Of a DNA stretch of 50,721 bases, positions 32,769 to 42,568 are shown piece by piece. The notes beneath the pieces were generated by a model. It worked only from the letters and a program-made list of their open reading frames with translations. It had not been told where the DNA came from and searched no databases. The translations under genes and the position numbers were made by a program. The stretch is from Bacteroidaceae bacterium (lineage in GTDB: Bacteria > Bacteroidota > Bacteroidia > Bacteroidales > Bacteroidaceae), in the NCBI GenBank assembly GCA_017534535.1, contig JAFXVZ010000047.1, positions 1 through 50,721 on the forward strand. The letters run 5' to 3'. Position 1 is the stretch's first letter. Each line of letters starts with the position of its first letter.

Positions 32769-34238
32769 TTAAAACTGGAAATAGATGAAGGGCTGGATCT
32801 CGGCACTCTTCATCTGGATAACCAGATATATTACAATGACCATGAGGAGGGCTTTTCCTACGAGGGGAAGCCAGGTAACGAATCGTACGCACTGACGCTC
32901 CCAACTATCAGGCACGAAATGCAAGGCATAGCCCAAGAGCATGAGGGCAAAGACAAGGGTATAACCTGAAATGAGCTGTGGAAAAACCTGGGGAGAGAAA
33001 TGGCCTCCTATCTGCGTTATCATGTCGATACTGGTAGAGAAATCTACGTTACGGAAGAATATCCAGCAGAAACACACGAAGTGGAAGGTTATCAGCACAG
33101 CAAAGAATCGCTTCCAGCCGTGACTCTCATCGGTCTTTTTCCTGCCCAGCAGACTGCGATAGGCTTTATGGAACGCCAACGCCACACCGTGCATCATACC
33201 CCAACAGATGAAATTCCAGTTGGCTCCATGCCACAAACCACCCAAAAACATGGTGATAATGAGGTTGATATATTGGCGAATCTTTCCCTTGCGGTTACCA
33301 CCTAAAGAGATATAGAGGTAATCTCTCAACCAAGAAGACAAAGAGATGTGCCATCGACGCCAGAACTCTGTGACAGAAGCTGACTTATATGGTGAATTGA
33401 AGTTGATGTTGAAGTGGAAACCCAAAAGCAGGGCAATACCTATCGCCATATCGCTATAGCCCGAGAAATCGCAGTAAATCTGCAAAGTATATCCATAAAC
33501 CGCCATCAGGTTTTCCACACCTGAATAAAGCAGCGGATTATCGAACACACGATCTACGAAATTCACGCTGATATAGTCGGATATCACGGTTTTCTTCAAC
33601 AAGCCCGCCATAATGAGAAAGAGAGCACGCCCCAGCATCTCATCACTCACCAACAGAGGTTTTCTTATCTGGGGAATGAAATCTTTCGCTCTGACAATGG
33701 GGCCTGCTACCAGTTGTGGAAAAAAGCTCACATAGAAGGCATAGTCTAATAGGTTGTTAAGAGGTTTGATTTCATGGCGATAAACGTCAATGGTGTAGCT
33801 CAAAGACTGGAATGTAAAGAAGGATATGCCCACAGGCAGGAAAATGTCCAATGGCTCAAAATGACCTCCTGAAAAAGAGGCTAACATTTGTCCGAAGAAA
33901 TTGGTGTACTTGAAATAGCAAAGCAGTCCCAAGTCAATGAACAGGCTGAGGGTGACAAGCCACTTCCGCCCCGCTTTGTTCTCGGTCTTATCCATCCATT
34001 GGGCAATGAGGTAGTCGCTGACAGTGACTATTGCCAATAGGAAGAAGTAGGTACCACTGCTCTTGTAATAGAAATAGTAAGAAAAAAGCAGCACGAACAG
34101 CAGACGGGCTGTGGTACGTTTCTGCAGCAGCATGTATATACAGAAGAATCCTGCGAAAAGCCACAAGAACAAACCACTGCTAAAGAGCATGGGCTCAACG
34201 GGATTGTAGGTCAGTATGTCTCTAACGATATCCCACAT
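32769..34238 (-). CDS. MBOAT-family O-acyltransferase (AlgI/DltB-like)
   Basis: 489 residues, about 11-12 membrane helices. The MBOAT signature is complete: FWRRWHISLSSWLRDYLY and a catalytic histidine in FLGGLWHGANWNF (about residue 335). Such proteins move acetyl or similar groups across the membrane to polysaccharides or teichoic acids. It overlaps the upstream SGNH gene by 17 bases when started at the ATG 34238; a TTG seven codons earlier is less likely. The pairing with SGNH hydrolases suggests O-acylation of a surface glycan. Confidence 0.88.
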   Translation of the reverse strand: MWDIVRDILTYNPVEPMLFSSGLFLWLFAGFFCIYMLLQKRTTARLLFVLLFSYYFYYKSSGTYFFLLAIVTVSDYLIAQWMDKTENKAGRKWLVTLSLFIDLGLLCYFKYTNFFGQMLASFSGGHFEPLDIFLPVGISFFTFQSLSYTIDVYRHEIKPLNNLLDYAFYVSFFPQLVAGPIVRAKDFIPQIRKPLLVSDEMLGRALFLIMAGLLKKTVISDYISVNFVDRVFDNPLLYSGVENLMAVYGYTLQIYCDFSGYSDMAIGIALLLGFHFNINFNSPYKSASVTEFWRRWHISLSSWLRDYLYISLGGNRKGKIRQYINLIITMFLGGLWHGANWNFICWGMMHGVALAFHKAYRSLLGRKKTDESHGWKRFFAVLITFHFVCFCWIFFRNVDFSTSIDMITQIGGHFSPQVFPQLISGYTLVFALMLLGYALHFVPDSWERQCVRFVTWLPLVGKALLMVIVIYLVIQMKSAEIQPFIYFQF

Positions 34239-35106
34239 AGTCGTTGTAAGCTTTGACAATAGCTTGGTAGAGTAGCATTCCCTGCAGAGTGTAACCCTCT
34301 ACTGTAAAATGTACACCGTCAGGGCGTATCATCTTGGCATTTCGCCAATTGAGGCTTGCCCTGCGAGCTCCACCTACGATGGTGTACATATCCCACACCG
34401 CCAATCCAGTGTCTCGGGCAAAGCGGTGGATTGTCTGTACGGCAACTGCATTACGGGGATTAGGCGAGTTACTCCATCGTCCCTGGAAAGCACCGGGAGG
34501 AGTGGTCATCAAAATAGGCACACCTGGCATAGCGGTACGGAGCATACGAATAAAGGTATCCATCTGCTGATAATGACGTATGGGATTATAGCCACGGTTA
34601 TGGCTCTCGTTGGTACCAAAGGACAATATCAGCAAGTCTGGACGTTCTGCCCTGATTTCGTCTATATTCTCAGGGGTAGAGAAGGTTTCACAGGTGGCAC
34701 CGTTGATACCCATATCGGTATAGGTAAGTCGTCCCACTGCCAGTTGTAACGAATCGCCTGCGGTACGAGGCAGGATATGACCTCGGATGTGGCTATCACC
34801 TACATGAAGTACACGCAGAATGGCATTAGACTTCTTGCGCTTCACCTGTTTTATTTTCTCCCAAAAAGGTCCTAAGATAAATAGGGTATCGACAATCTGA
34901 TTCTCTTGAGTCTGCCGAAAAGTGCTGGGCATAAGGACTACTGGCACACGAAGAGTGTCTTGAATCTCTCCATAGCGAGCCAATGAGTCGATGATTCCAA
35001 TACCTTTATCGAACGATGCAGCCACAGGCAGGGCATCTTGGCCCCGAAGCAGGACACACTGAAACAAGAGGACGAGCAACAAAAAGGGCTTAACGGTTGT
35101 CCTCAT
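34222..35106 (-). CDS. secreted SGNH/GDSL-family hydrolase or acyltransferase
   Basis: 294 residues from the chosen ATG, giving a signal-like start (MRTTVKPFLLLVLLFQCVLLRGQ). SGNH blocks: HVGDSHIRG (Ser), SFGTNESHN (Asn) and PDGVHFTVEG (Asp, His). This may be the acyl-transferring partner of the MBOAT protein, like AlgJ/AlgX in alginate acetylation. It overlaps both neighbours: 17 bases with the upstream SGNH gene and 17 with the MBOAT gene. A longer frame (start 35190) lies deep in the upstream gene and is not preferred. Confidence 0.83.
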   Translation of the reverse strand: MRTTVKPFLLLVLLFQCVLLRGQDALPVAASFDKGIGIIDSLARYGEIQDTLRVPVVLMPSTFRQTQENQIVDTLFILGPFWEKIKQVKRKKSNAILRVLHVGDSHIRGHILPRTAGDSLQLAVGRLTYTDMGINGATCETFSTPENIDEIRAERPDLLILSFGTNESHNRGYNPIRHYQQMDTFIRMLRTAMPGVPILMTTPPGAFQGRWSNSPNPRNAVAVQTIHRFARDTGLAVWDMYTIVGGARRASLNWRNAKMIRPDGVHFTVEGYTLQGMLLYQAIVKAYNDYVGYR

Positions 35107-36463
35107 AAGCACGCCTCCTGTCGTATTGCTCCTTGCCATAAACCAACGCATCGAACAACAAACCAGCAAGATATCTCCCACCACGTACATTGATATGTGT
35201 GTAATCGTAGTTCGCCATTGAAGGCTTGGAATCTACCAGTTTCTTCATACTCTCATTGCCTCCCATAGCTTCAAACATGTTCCAGAACGCCACACCTTCT
35301 TCAGCGGCGAGGTTCTGCTGATAACGGATGAGGTTGCGGATACCAGGCATGGTGCGTACCTCACCTTCGGAATTTCTATAGTCACGATCAGCCACGCTGA
35401 CAATGAGGATAGCAGCACCTGGATAGTATTCTTTGAGGTGCTGGATGGTAGTTCTCATGCCATTGATATAGTTATCATAGTTACTGCCGCGCTGAGTAGC
35501 TACGTTAAGTCCATATTGAAGAATGACGAGGTCATAGGGACGCAACTCGTAGAAACGGCGCATCATCTTAGCAGGGATGGTACGTACATTCAAACCAGAA
35601 GCGCCTCGCATGGAAAAGTTGTCGAGAGCAATGCCTGTGTTACCATCCATAGCAACACCATAAAACAAGGCAGTACTATCAGCTTCCACCACGGAAAAAG
35701 TTACATTACCTATCTTGCCCTCAACCTCAGCCACCTGAAGCTGATCCCCTTTGAATTGTTTATGGAGAACTCCTTTACCATTGACTGCAGCAGATATTGT
35801 TGTTGCCTCTTGGGGGATGAAAAAAAAGCTGGCACGAGAGAAAGTGTCAAGATGCTGATAATACTTGTCTTGTCCACGGAATCGAATGCTAGCATCAGGT
35901 CCGGCTATGAAGTAGTGATTGGAAACATCTTGCCGTGAACGATTAAACACAGAATCCATGATGGAATGACGAGTAAAGCCTTTAGCACTCTGACGTACAC
36001 TAACACGGAATCCTGATGAAATGGTGGTGATAGGAGTGTAGCCAATACCACAGCCTCCATATTTCTTCTGAAGCATCTCACGCAAATCGGCAGTAAGGAT
36101 ATCGCCTTCCACGAAAGAGTCACCATAATATGCCACACGTACCAATCGATTTCCCCTTTCAAGCTCATCGAGGGCTTGGTAGAAAGGACGCATGCCTCGT
36201 TGGGCATCATCGCTATAGTCTTCGATGCAGGTCATGCCCGTGTGGCAAGTATCAACAAAAGCAGGCTTGGGAGGTGGAGGAGGCAACTCTGTCTCTATTT
36301 CGAGGCTGTCAACAACCTCGGCCTTGGGGTATAAATCGGAAAGGATATCCACATGACGAAGAGGATGTCCGAATACTGTGAATGAGGGGAGTAGCCCCAT
36401 AAGCAGAAGGGCTCCCAGCACCATAACAATGAAGATGCCTATATGATTGAGTCGATTTCTCAC
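35090..36463 (-). CDS. larger membrane-anchored SGNH/GDSL-family protein
   Basis: 457 residues from a GTG start. An N-terminal membrane helix (about 8-30) is followed by a proline-rich stalk (LPPPPPKPAF), then an SGNH domain with YYGDSFVEG (Ser), QYGLNVAT (Asn) and YTHINVRGG (His). It sits in the outer face of the inner membrane. If the GTG is not used, an ATG 13 codons later (36424) is left, which would shorten the helix. It is 27 bases downstream of the small secreted protein and precedes the second SGNH gene. Confidence 0.8.
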   Translation of the reverse strand: MRNRLNHIGIFIVMVLGALLLMGLLPSFTVFGHPLRHVDILSDLYPKAEVVDSLEIETELPPPPPKPAFVDTCHTGMTCIEDYSDDAQRGMRPFYQALDELERGNRLVRVAYYGDSFVEGDILTADLREMLQKKYGGCGIGYTPITTISSGFRVSVRQSAKGFTRHSIMDSVFNRSRQDVSNHYFIAGPDASIRFRGQDKYYQHLDTFSRASFFFIPQEATTISAAVNGKGVLHKQFKGDQLQVAEVEGKIGNVTFSVVEADSTALFYGVAMDGNTGIALDNFSMRGASGLNVRTIPAKMMRRFYELRPYDLVILQYGLNVATQRGSNYDNYINGMRTTIQHLKEYYPGAAILIVSVADRDYRNSEGEVRTMPGIRNLIRYQQNLAAEEGVAFWNMFEAMGGNESMKKLVDSKPSMANYDYTHINVRGGRYLAGLLFDALVYGKEQYDRRRAYEDNR

Positions 36464-36490
36464 TATTTACCCTTTCTGGGTTGATAAGGT

Positions 36491-37114
36491 TTATTTTAGC
36501 TTCTCCAAATATTTGCCAATCACATCCGCCCCTTCGCTTTCTTCTTGTCCAAAAGCTTCAAGTAAGTCAGGCTGATTAGCCAGCAGCTCTGTCATCTTCT
36601 CTTTACCTACAAAGTCTGCTATGCCTGTCAGAGGGTCGATGACGTAATAAACCCTGACATTAACAAGACCGCTGGCGTTGATGGCATCACCCACAGAACC
36701 TCCCAATTTGGAACCCTCCTTTGGTAGAAGGGTACTGGAGGCTATTTGACCTAAAGGCTGCGCTTGGAAATAAACGTTACCTTGTACCTGCTGAGCCAAA
36801 GCATACCAGTTGCCAAAGCGGTATTTTTTGTACTTCATGTGCTTAAGGTTAACATACAAAGTGTCGTTGAGGCGAACTGCATATGTACGCTTCTTGAGGT
36901 ACTCGGTCAGTTCTTTGTTGCCCTGAGAGTAGATTTCGTAATCGGCTCCTGGTGACATGTAAATCTGATTAATACTGCGTTTAGATTTGTTGAGAGTGGT
37001 AACCACATCCCCCTGGTCGCTTATCAGGTCCTGATAGCTAGCAAACATCTTGTCCTGGGCAATTGCAGAAAGTGCCCAAAACAATACTAAGAATAAATAT
37101 GTTAACCTTTTCAT
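36491..37114 (-). CDS. secreted protein of unknown function
   Basis: 207 residues with a signal peptide (MKRLTYLFLVLFWALSAIAQ). The mature part has many lysines and tyrosines (NLKHMKYKKYRFGNWYAL), a hydrophobic glycine-rich stretch near 140-150 (GSVGDAINASGLVNVRVYYVID) and an acidic end, where I quote only landmarks. I do not recognise its family. It heads the SGNH-SGNH-MBOAT unit and may be a periplasmic component of the same system. Confidence 0.7.
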   Translation of the reverse strand: MKRLTYLFLVLFWALSAIAQDKMFASYQDLISDQGDVVTTLNKSKRSINQIYMSPGADYEIYSQGNKELTEYLKKRTYAVRLNDTLYVNLKHMKYKKYRFGNWYALAQQVQGNVYFQAQPLGQIASSTLLPKEGSKLGGSVGDAINASGLVNVRVYYVIDPLTGIADFVGKEKMTELLANQPDLLEAFGQEESEGADVIGKYLEKLK

Positions 37115-37186
37115 AATCGCAATTGCTAATTCGGTGGTAAAATTAATTGATTATCTTCATTCACGCAAGTTTGTTAACAAAAAAGT

Positions 37187-37220
37187 CAAAAAAAAGTCGC
37201 CTTAATCACTAAGGCGACTT
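37187..37220 (-). terminator. strong terminator after rplQ
   Basis: AAGTCGCCTTA (37194-37204) and TAAGGCGACTT (37210-37220) form a perfect 11-bp stem with a five-base loop; on the minus strand it is followed by a run of T. It lies 25 bases past the rplQ stop and ends the ribosomal operon. Confidence 0.92.
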
Positions 37221-37244
37221 CCATTATAGTTAGAGATAGTTGGT

Positions 37245-37742
37245 TTATTCAGCTTGTTTTTCATCAGCAGTTGCAACTTCTTCCGCCTTTGGAGCCTCTA
37301 CCACCTCAACAGCATCGGTAGCAGCTTTCTTTGAACGACGACGAGTGCGGGTTGTCTTCTTAACCGTCTCCTTAGCCATGTTCTCATCATAGTCAACGAG
37401 CTCAATGAAACACATTGCAGCGTTGTCACCCAAACGATGGCCTGTTTTGATAATGCGAGTATATCCTCCCGGACGATCTGCTATCTTGACAGAGATTTCC
37501 TTGAACAACTCGGTTACAGCATACTTATCTTGAAGATAACTAAACACAACTCGGCGTGAGTTGGTAGTATCATTCTTAGATTTGGTCAACAAAGGCTCGA
37601 CAAATTTCTTCAATGCCTTAGCCTTCTCAACGGTCGTAGTGATTCTTTTGTGCTTAATCAAAGAAACAGCCATGTTTGACAGCATAGCAGCTCTGTGAGA
37701 AGCAGTACGACCTAAATGGTTAAATTTTCTATTATGTCTCAT
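37245..37742 (-). CDS. rplQ: 50S ribosomal protein bL17
   Basis: 165 residues. The N-terminal 120 are standard bL17 ([21 protein letters not shown], then [17 protein letters not shown]). The last 40 or so add a basic patch ([10 protein letters not shown]) and an acidic tail. The tail makes it longer than the usual 120-130 residues, as often seen in Bacteroidota. It is the last gene of the cluster, five bases after rpoA. Confidence 0.96.
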   Translation of the reverse strand: MRHNRKFNHLGRTASHRAAMLSNMAVSLIKHKRITTTVEKAKALKKFVEPLLTKSKNDTTNSRRVVFSYLQDKYAVTELFKEISVKIADRPGGYTRIIKTGHRLGDNAAMCFIELVDYDENMAKETVKKTTRTRRRSKKAATDAVEVVEAPKAEEVATADEKQAE

Positions 37743-37747
37743 TTTTA

Positions 37748-38740
37748 TTAATCTTTTTCTAATTTATACTTAGAAATATCCATTCCAAACGACAGATTCA
37801 GACTCGCGAGCAAATCATCAAGCTCGGTGAGCGATTTCTTTCCGAAGTTTCTGAACTTCAGCAGGTCGGTCTTGTTGTATTGAACCAGGTCGCCAAGGGT
37901 CTCTACATCAGCTGCCTTTAAGCAATTGAGTGCACGTACAGAAAGATCCATGTCAACAAGCTTAGTCTTCAACAACTGACGCATGTGCAAAACTTCTTCA
38001 TCAAACTCCTCGTTACTATCAGAATCAGAAGGCTCCAATGTAATCTTCTCGTCAGAGAACAACATAAAGTGATAGATGAGGATTTTAGCTGCTTCTTTCA
38101 AAGCATCCTTCGGTTGTATGGAACCATCAGTCTCAATCTCAAGTGTTAACTTGTCGAAGTCAGTCTTCTGCTCTACGCGGAAGGGCTCGACAGTGTACTT
38201 GACATTACGGATAGGGGTGTAAATCGAATCGATAGCAATCACATTAACATCGTTGCAGTAAACTTGATTTTCCTCAGCGGGAACATAGCCACGGCCCTTG
38301 TTAATGGTCAGCTCTATGTGCATCGTTGCCTTAGCATCTAAATGACAAATAACTAATTCGGGATTTAACACTTCAAATCCAGACAAATACTTGCCGATGT
38401 CACCTGCCTTAAACACAGTAGAATTTTCAACTGAAATGATTACCTTCTCAGTTTCATAATCTTCAATTACTTGCTTGAATCTCACCTGCTTCAAGTTCAG
38501 GATGATGTTGGTCACATCTTCCCTGACACCAGGAACGCTAGCGAATTCATGCTCTACTCCGTCAATCTTGACGGTAGTAATAGCAAAGCCCTCTAATGAA
38601 GAAAGCAGGATACGGCGCAGGGCATTGCCAATGGTGATGCCAAAACCTGGCTCCAAAGGACGGAATTCAAACTTACCGCGCTTGGAGTCTGCTTCTAACA
38701 TTAAAACTTTCTCAGGTTTTTGAAATGTTAATATCGACAT
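37748..38740 (-). CDS. rpoA: DNA-directed RNA polymerase subunit alpha
   Basis: 330 residues. The N-terminal domain starts [15 protein letters not shown] and includes [20 protein letters not shown], the dimer motif. A linker rich in acidic residues ([12 protein letters not shown]) leads to the C-terminal domain with [16 protein letters not shown] and [19 protein letters not shown]. It starts polymerase assembly and contacts upstream promoter DNA. It lies between rpsD and rplQ. Confidence 0.97.
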   Translation of the reverse strand: MSILTFQKPEKVLMLEADSKRGKFEFRPLEPGFGITIGNALRRILLSSLEGFAITTVKIDGVEHEFASVPGVREDVTNIILNLKQVRFKQVIEDYETEKVIISVENSTVFKAGDIGKYLSGFEVLNPELVICHLDAKATMHIELTINKGRGYVPAEENQVYCNDVNVIAIDSIYTPIRNVKYTVEPFRVEQKTDFDKLTLEIETDGSIQPKDALKEAAKILIYHFMLFSDEKITLEPSDSDSNEEFDEEVLHMRQLLKTKLVDMDLSVRALNCLKAADVETLGDLVQYNKTDLLKFRNFGKKSLTELDDLLASLNLSFGMDISKYKLEKD

Positions 38741-38752
38741 GAAATTAATTAT

Positions 38753-39355
38753 TTATTTAGAATACAACTCAACGATCAACTGCTCCTTGATGTTCTCTGG
38801 AATATCAGCTCTCTCAGGAACATGCAGCATCTTGCCTGTCTTAGAAGCTTCGTCCCACTCGAACCAAGGATACTTACTGTGGTTGAAACCAGCCAGAGAG
38901 TCGGCAATCACCTCAAGTGACTTAGAGCGTTCGCGTACACCAACCAGCTGACCAGGCTTAACCTGATATGAAGGAATACCTACAACCTCACCGTCTACAA
39001 CGATATGCTTGTGGTTCACCAACTGACGTGCGGCGTCACGAGTCTTACCGATACCGAGACGATATACCACGTTGTCTAGTCTGCATTCCAACATCTGCAA
39101 AAGAATCTCACCAGTGATACCCTTCTTCTTTGCAGCTTTCTCAAACATGTTACGGAACTGTTTCTCCAACACACCATAAGTGTATTTAGCTTTCTGCTTC
39201 TCTCGCAGCTGAATACCATATTCAGAGGTCTTCTTACGTGATGCGCCATGCTGTCCAGGAGGGTTAGTTCTCTTTGCAAGAACTTTATCAGGGCCGTAAA
39301 TAGGCTCTCCAAACTTACGAGCGATTCTTGATTTTGGTCCAGTATATCTAGCCAT
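38753..39355 (-). CDS. rpsD: 30S ribosomal protein uS4
   Basis: 200 residues with the S4 RNA-binding domain ([20 protein letters not shown]). It is a primary 16S binder that starts 30S assembly. Many cells use it for translational control of the alpha operon, and it sits here just before rpoA. No zinc-binding cysteine cluster is present at the N-terminus. Confidence 0.97.
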   Translation of the reverse strand: MARYTGPKSRIARKFGEPIYGPDKVLAKRTNPPGQHGASRKKTSEYGIQLREKQKAKYTYGVLEKQFRNMFEKAAKKKGITGEILLQMLECRLDNVVYRLGIGKTRDAARQLVNHKHIVVDGEVVGIPSYQVKPGQLVGVRERSKSLEVIADSLAGFNHSKYPWFEWDEASKTGKMLHVPERADIPENIKEQLIVELYSK

Positions 39356-39386
39356 TTTATCTCAATTTAAATTCAAACTCAATTAA

Positions 39387-39776
39387 TTAAACTCTACGTC
39401 TCTTAGGAGGACGGCAACCATTATGTGGCAATGGTGTAACGTCGATAATCTCAGTAACCTCGATACCTGCACCATGGATGGTACGGATAGCAGATTCACG
39501 TCCATTACCTGGACCCTTTACATATGCCTTTACCTTTCTCAGACCGAGGTCATAAGCAACCTTAGCACAATCCTGAGCAGCCATCTGTGCTGCGTAAGGA
39601 GTATTCTTCTTAGAGCCTCTGAATCCCATCTTACCGGCAGAAGACCATGAAATAACCTGACCTTCGCTGTTTGCCAGAGAGACGATAATGTTGTTAAATG
39701 ATGAATGAACATGCAACTGACCCATTGCATCAACTTTCACAACCTTCTTTTTTGCTACAACTTGTTTCTTTGCCAT
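39387..39776 (-). CDS. rpsK: 30S ribosomal protein uS11
   Basis: 129 residues with [16 protein letters not shown] and the C-terminal [11 protein letters not shown] tail that reaches the mRNA path. Standard length. It lies 31 bases upstream of rpsD. Confidence 0.97.
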   Translation of the reverse strand: MAKKQVVAKKKVVKVDAMGQLHVHSSFNNIIVSLANSEGQVISWSSAGKMGFRGSKKNTPYAAQMAAQDCAKVAYDLGLRKVKAYVKGPGNGRESAIRTIHGAGIEVTEIIDVTPLPHNGCRPPKRRRV

Positions 39777-39786
39777 ATCAAATTAA

Positions 39787-40167
39787 TTATTTAGTAGCCT
39801 TTTTCTTGTTAGCAACTGTCTTCTTTCTACCCTTACGTGTACGAGCATTGTTTTTTGTGCTCTGGCCACGAACAGGAAGACCCAAACGGTGACGAACACC
39901 ACGATAGCAACCGATATCCATCAGACGCTTGATGTTCATTTGTACTTCTGAACGAAGGTCACCCTCCACCTTATAACTTGCAGCTATCACTTCTCGAATC
40001 TTAGCTGCCTGATCATCAGTCCAGTCTTTCACCTTCAGGGCTTTGTCAACACCTGCAGTTTCCAAGATCTTCGCTGAACTACTGCGACCTATTCCAAAAA
40101 TATAGGTCAACGCAATCTCACCTCGCTTATTCTGAGGCAAATCTACACCAACTATTCTTATAGCCAT
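39787..40167 (-). CDS. rpsM: 30S ribosomal protein uS13
   Basis: 126 residues: [20 protein letters not shown] at the start and the helix-two-turn-helix; the [20 protein letters not shown] tail touches the P-site tRNA. It is ten bases upstream of rpsK, in the usual order after rpmJ. Confidence 0.97.
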   Translation of the reverse strand: MAIRIVGVDLPQNKRGEIALTYIFGIGRSSSAKILETAGVDKALKVKDWTDDQAAKIREVIAASYKVEGDLRSEVQMNIKRLMDIGCYRGVRHRLGLPVRGQSTKNNARTRKGRKKTVANKKKATK

Positions 40168-40200
40168 ATACTTAATTATTTCTTTGCAAAAATAATACTA

Positions 40201-40317
40201 TTATCCTTGACGCTGTTTATACTTAGGATTCTTCTTATTAATTACATATAGAACGCCACGACGACGCACAATCTTGCAATCTGGCGTACGCTTCTTTAAG
40301 GATACTCTAACTTTCAT
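40201..40317 (-). CDS. rpmJ: 50S ribosomal protein bL36, zinc-free form
   Basis: 38 residues, [20 protein letters not shown] followed by [18 protein letters not shown]. Only one cysteine remains of the four zinc ligands in the classical type, so this is a zinc-independent (C-) version. Position between infA and rpsM is standard. A short gap of 33 bases lies before rpsM. Confidence 0.95.
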   Translation of the reverse strand: MKVRVSLKKRTPDCKIVRRRGVLYVINKKNPKYKQRQG

Positions 40318-40323
40318 ATCTAT

Positions 40324-40542
40324 TTATTTATATCTAAATGAAATTCTACCTTTTGACAAATCATAAGGAGACATCTCAACCCTCACCTTATCGCCTGGCA
40401 GAATCTTAATGTAATGCATACGCATCTTGCCAGAGATATGGGCGGTTATCTCATGCCCATTAGTCAATTCTACACGAAACATCGCATTCGACAATGCCTC
40501 GATTATTACTCCATCCTGTTCTATCGCTGACTGTTTTGCCAT
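40324..40542 (-). CDS. infA: translation initiation factor IF-1
   Basis: 72 residues, one OB-fold: [20 protein letters not shown] and [20 protein letters not shown], where the second reads [16 protein letters not shown] in place. It blocks the A site in initiation. It follows secY by only 12 bases, without the map gene that often lies between them. Confidence 0.97.
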   Translation of the reverse strand: MAKQSAIEQDGVIIEALSNAMFRVELTNGHEITAHISGKMRMHYIKILPGDKVRVEMSPYDLSKGRISFRYK

Positions 40543-40554
40543 ATAATCACAGAA

Positions 40555-41898
40555 TTAATAAGCTGCAATGCCAGCGCTACGACCCTTGATACGTCCAGAT
40601 TTCAACAAACCATCATAATGCCTCATCAGCAAGTGGCTCTCAATCTGTTGGAGCGTATCAAGAACAACACCTACAGTAATCAGCAATGAGGTACCACCGA
40701 AGAAGTGAGCAAACTCATTCTGAACACCGAACAGACCAGCAAAAGCAGGCATGATAGCGATAAAGGTCAGAAAGAGGGCACCTGGCAAGGTGATGCGTGA
40801 CATAATCTCATCGATATAATCAGCGGTCTTCTTACCCGGCTTAACACCTGGAATGAAGCCATTGTTTCTCTTCATGTCCTCAGCCATCTGCGTCGGGTTG
40901 ATCGTGATAGCAGTATAGAAGTAAGTGAACAGAATATTCAAGACTGCAAAGATAAAGTTGTACCAGAAACTGCCAGAGTCAGTAAGCGCACGCAGGAAGC
41001 TACTTGAATTGTTCAGGTCAGTGAAACCAATCAGAGAAATTGGAATAAACATAATGGCCTGAGCAAAGATGATAGGCATCACGTTAGCAGCATTCACCTT
41101 CAGAGGAATATACTGGCGTGCACCACCTACCTGCTTGTTGCCCACAACCTTCTTAGCATACTGTACAGGAACTTTTCTTACACCCTGAACTAACAGGATT
41201 GCCAAAGCAATCACAATCAGCAAGATGACAATCTCAATCAAGAACATAACCAATCCACCGGTCTTGTCAGTAATACGAGATACAACCTCCTGGAAGAAAG
41301 CCTGTGGTAAGCGAGCGATGATACCAATCAAAATGATGAAAGAGATACCATTACCCACACCCTTGTCAGTGATTCTTTCACCCAGCCAAAGGATGAACAT
41401 ACTACCAGCAGCCAAGATGATGGTTGAAGTAAACATAAACAGAGTCCAATCTAATGAAGCATTTAAGGAAGGACCTGCCTGATATTTCAAGTTGAGCAAG
41501 TAAGAAGGACCCTGAATCAGCAGAATAAAGATAGTCAAGTATCTTGTGTACTGATTCATCTTTCTTCTTCCACTCTCACCCTCGCGCTGCAGTTTCTGAA
41601 AGTAAGGCACTGCTATACCAAGCAGCTGAATTACGATAGAAGCTGAAATGTAGGGCATGATACCCAATGCAAAGATAGATGCATTGGAGAACGCTCCACC
41701 AGAAAACATGTTCAACAAGGCTAAAAGGCCCTCACTTGTTTGTTCACGCAACTGTGATAGCATTGCAGGGTTGATTCCTGGCAATACCACATAAGAACCG
41801 AAACGGTATATTGCCACAAACAATACGGTGATAAGGATCCTTTGCCTCAGATCCTCAATCTTCCATATATTCTTTAATGTTTCAATAGCTTTTCTCAT
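40555..41898 (-). CDS. secY: protein translocase subunit SecY
   Basis: 447 residues with ten membrane helices. It begins with RQRILITVLFVAIYRFGSYV and has the plug region GGAFSNASIFALGIMPYISA and cytosolic loops with GGARQYIPLKVN. It forms the protein-conducting channel in the inner membrane with SecE and SecG. It is four bases from the rplO stop, in the standard spc order. Confidence 0.97.
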   Translation of the reverse strand: MRKAIETLKNIWKIEDLRQRILITVLFVAIYRFGSYVVLPGINPAMLSQLREQTSEGLLALLNMFSGGAFSNASIFALGIMPYISASIVIQLLGIAVPYFQKLQREGESGRRKMNQYTRYLTIFILLIQGPSYLLNLKYQAGPSLNASLDWTLFMFTSTIILAAGSMFILWLGERITDKGVGNGISFIILIGIIARLPQAFFQEVVSRITDKTGGLVMFLIEIVILLIVIALAILLVQGVRKVPVQYAKKVVGNKQVGGARQYIPLKVNAANVMPIIFAQAIMFIPISLIGFTDLNNSSSFLRALTDSGSFWYNFIFAVLNILFTYFYTAITINPTQMAEDMKRNNGFIPGVKPGKKTADYIDEIMSRITLPGALFLTFIAIMPAFAGLFGVQNEFAHFFGGTSLLITVGVVLDTLQQIESHLLMRHYDGLLKSGRIKGRSAGIAAY

Positions 41899-41902
41899 TG
41901 AA

Positions 41903-42349
41903 TCAGAGTTTTACTACCTTACCACCGGCAGCTTCAATAGCAGCCTCAGCAGTTTTTGAGAAAGCATGAGCTGCTACCTCAACCTTAGCGGTCAGGGTTC
42001 CTTTACCTAATACTTTTACCAACTGCTTTGAAGAAATAAATCCTGCGTTCACCAATGCATTGATGTCAACAGTCTGTAAGTTCTTCGCTTCAGCAAGTGC
42101 TTGGATGGTATCCAGGTTGATAGCTTTATATTCTACACGGTTGATGTTCTTAAAGCCAAATTTAGGCACACGGCGCTGAAGAGGCATCTGACCGCCTTCA
42201 AATCCGATTTTCTTCTTATATCCTGATCTTGACTTTGCACCCTTGGTACCTCTTGTTGAAGTGCCACCCAAACCTGATCCTGGGCCACGACCGATTCTCT
42301 TTCTTGAAGAGGTAGATCCTGCAGCAGGTTTCAAATTACTTAAATCCAT
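41903..42349 (-). CDS. rplO: 50S ribosomal protein uL15
   Basis: 148 residues from the ATG giving MDLSNLKPAAGS. GRGPGSGLGGTSTRGTKGAK is the glycine- and arginine-rich extension that lies in 23S RNA. A frame 14 codons longer is unlikely, as it includes no family sequence. It is next to secY. Confidence 0.96.
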   Translation of the reverse strand: MDLSNLKPAAGSTSSRKRIGRGPGSGLGGTSTRGTKGAKSRSGYKKKIGFEGGQMPLQRRVPKFGFKNINRVEYKAINLDTIQALAEAKNLQTVDINALVNAGFISSKQLVKVLGKGTLTAKVEVAAHAFSKTAEAAIEAAGGKVVKL

Positions 42350-42380
42350 ATTGTAATTCTTTTTATATTCTACAACTACA

Positions 42381-42557
42381 TTACTTAACAATGGTAACCA
42401 AGTGCTTAACTTTCTCTACCATGCCACGGATAGAAGGGTTATCCTCGTGCTCAACAGTATGATTCAGCTTGCGCAAACCCAGTGAATCCAGAATTCTCTT
42501 TTGATTCTTAGGAGCACCAATTCTACTCTTAATCTGTTTAATCTTAATTGTTGACAT
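42381..42557 (-). CDS. rpmD: 50S ribosomal protein uL30
   Basis: 58 residues: MSTIKIKQIKSRIGAPKNQK, then LDSLGLRKLNHTVEHEDNP. A normal short uL30. An AGGAGG Shine-Dalgarno sequence (42563-42568), rare in this phylum, lies five bases before the ATG and touches the rpsE stop codon. Confidence 0.95.
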   Translation of the reverse strand: MSTIKIKQIKSRIGAPKNQKRILDSLGLRKLNHTVEHEDNPSIRGMVEKVKHLVTIVK

Positions 42558-42568
42558 TTTCCCCTCCT

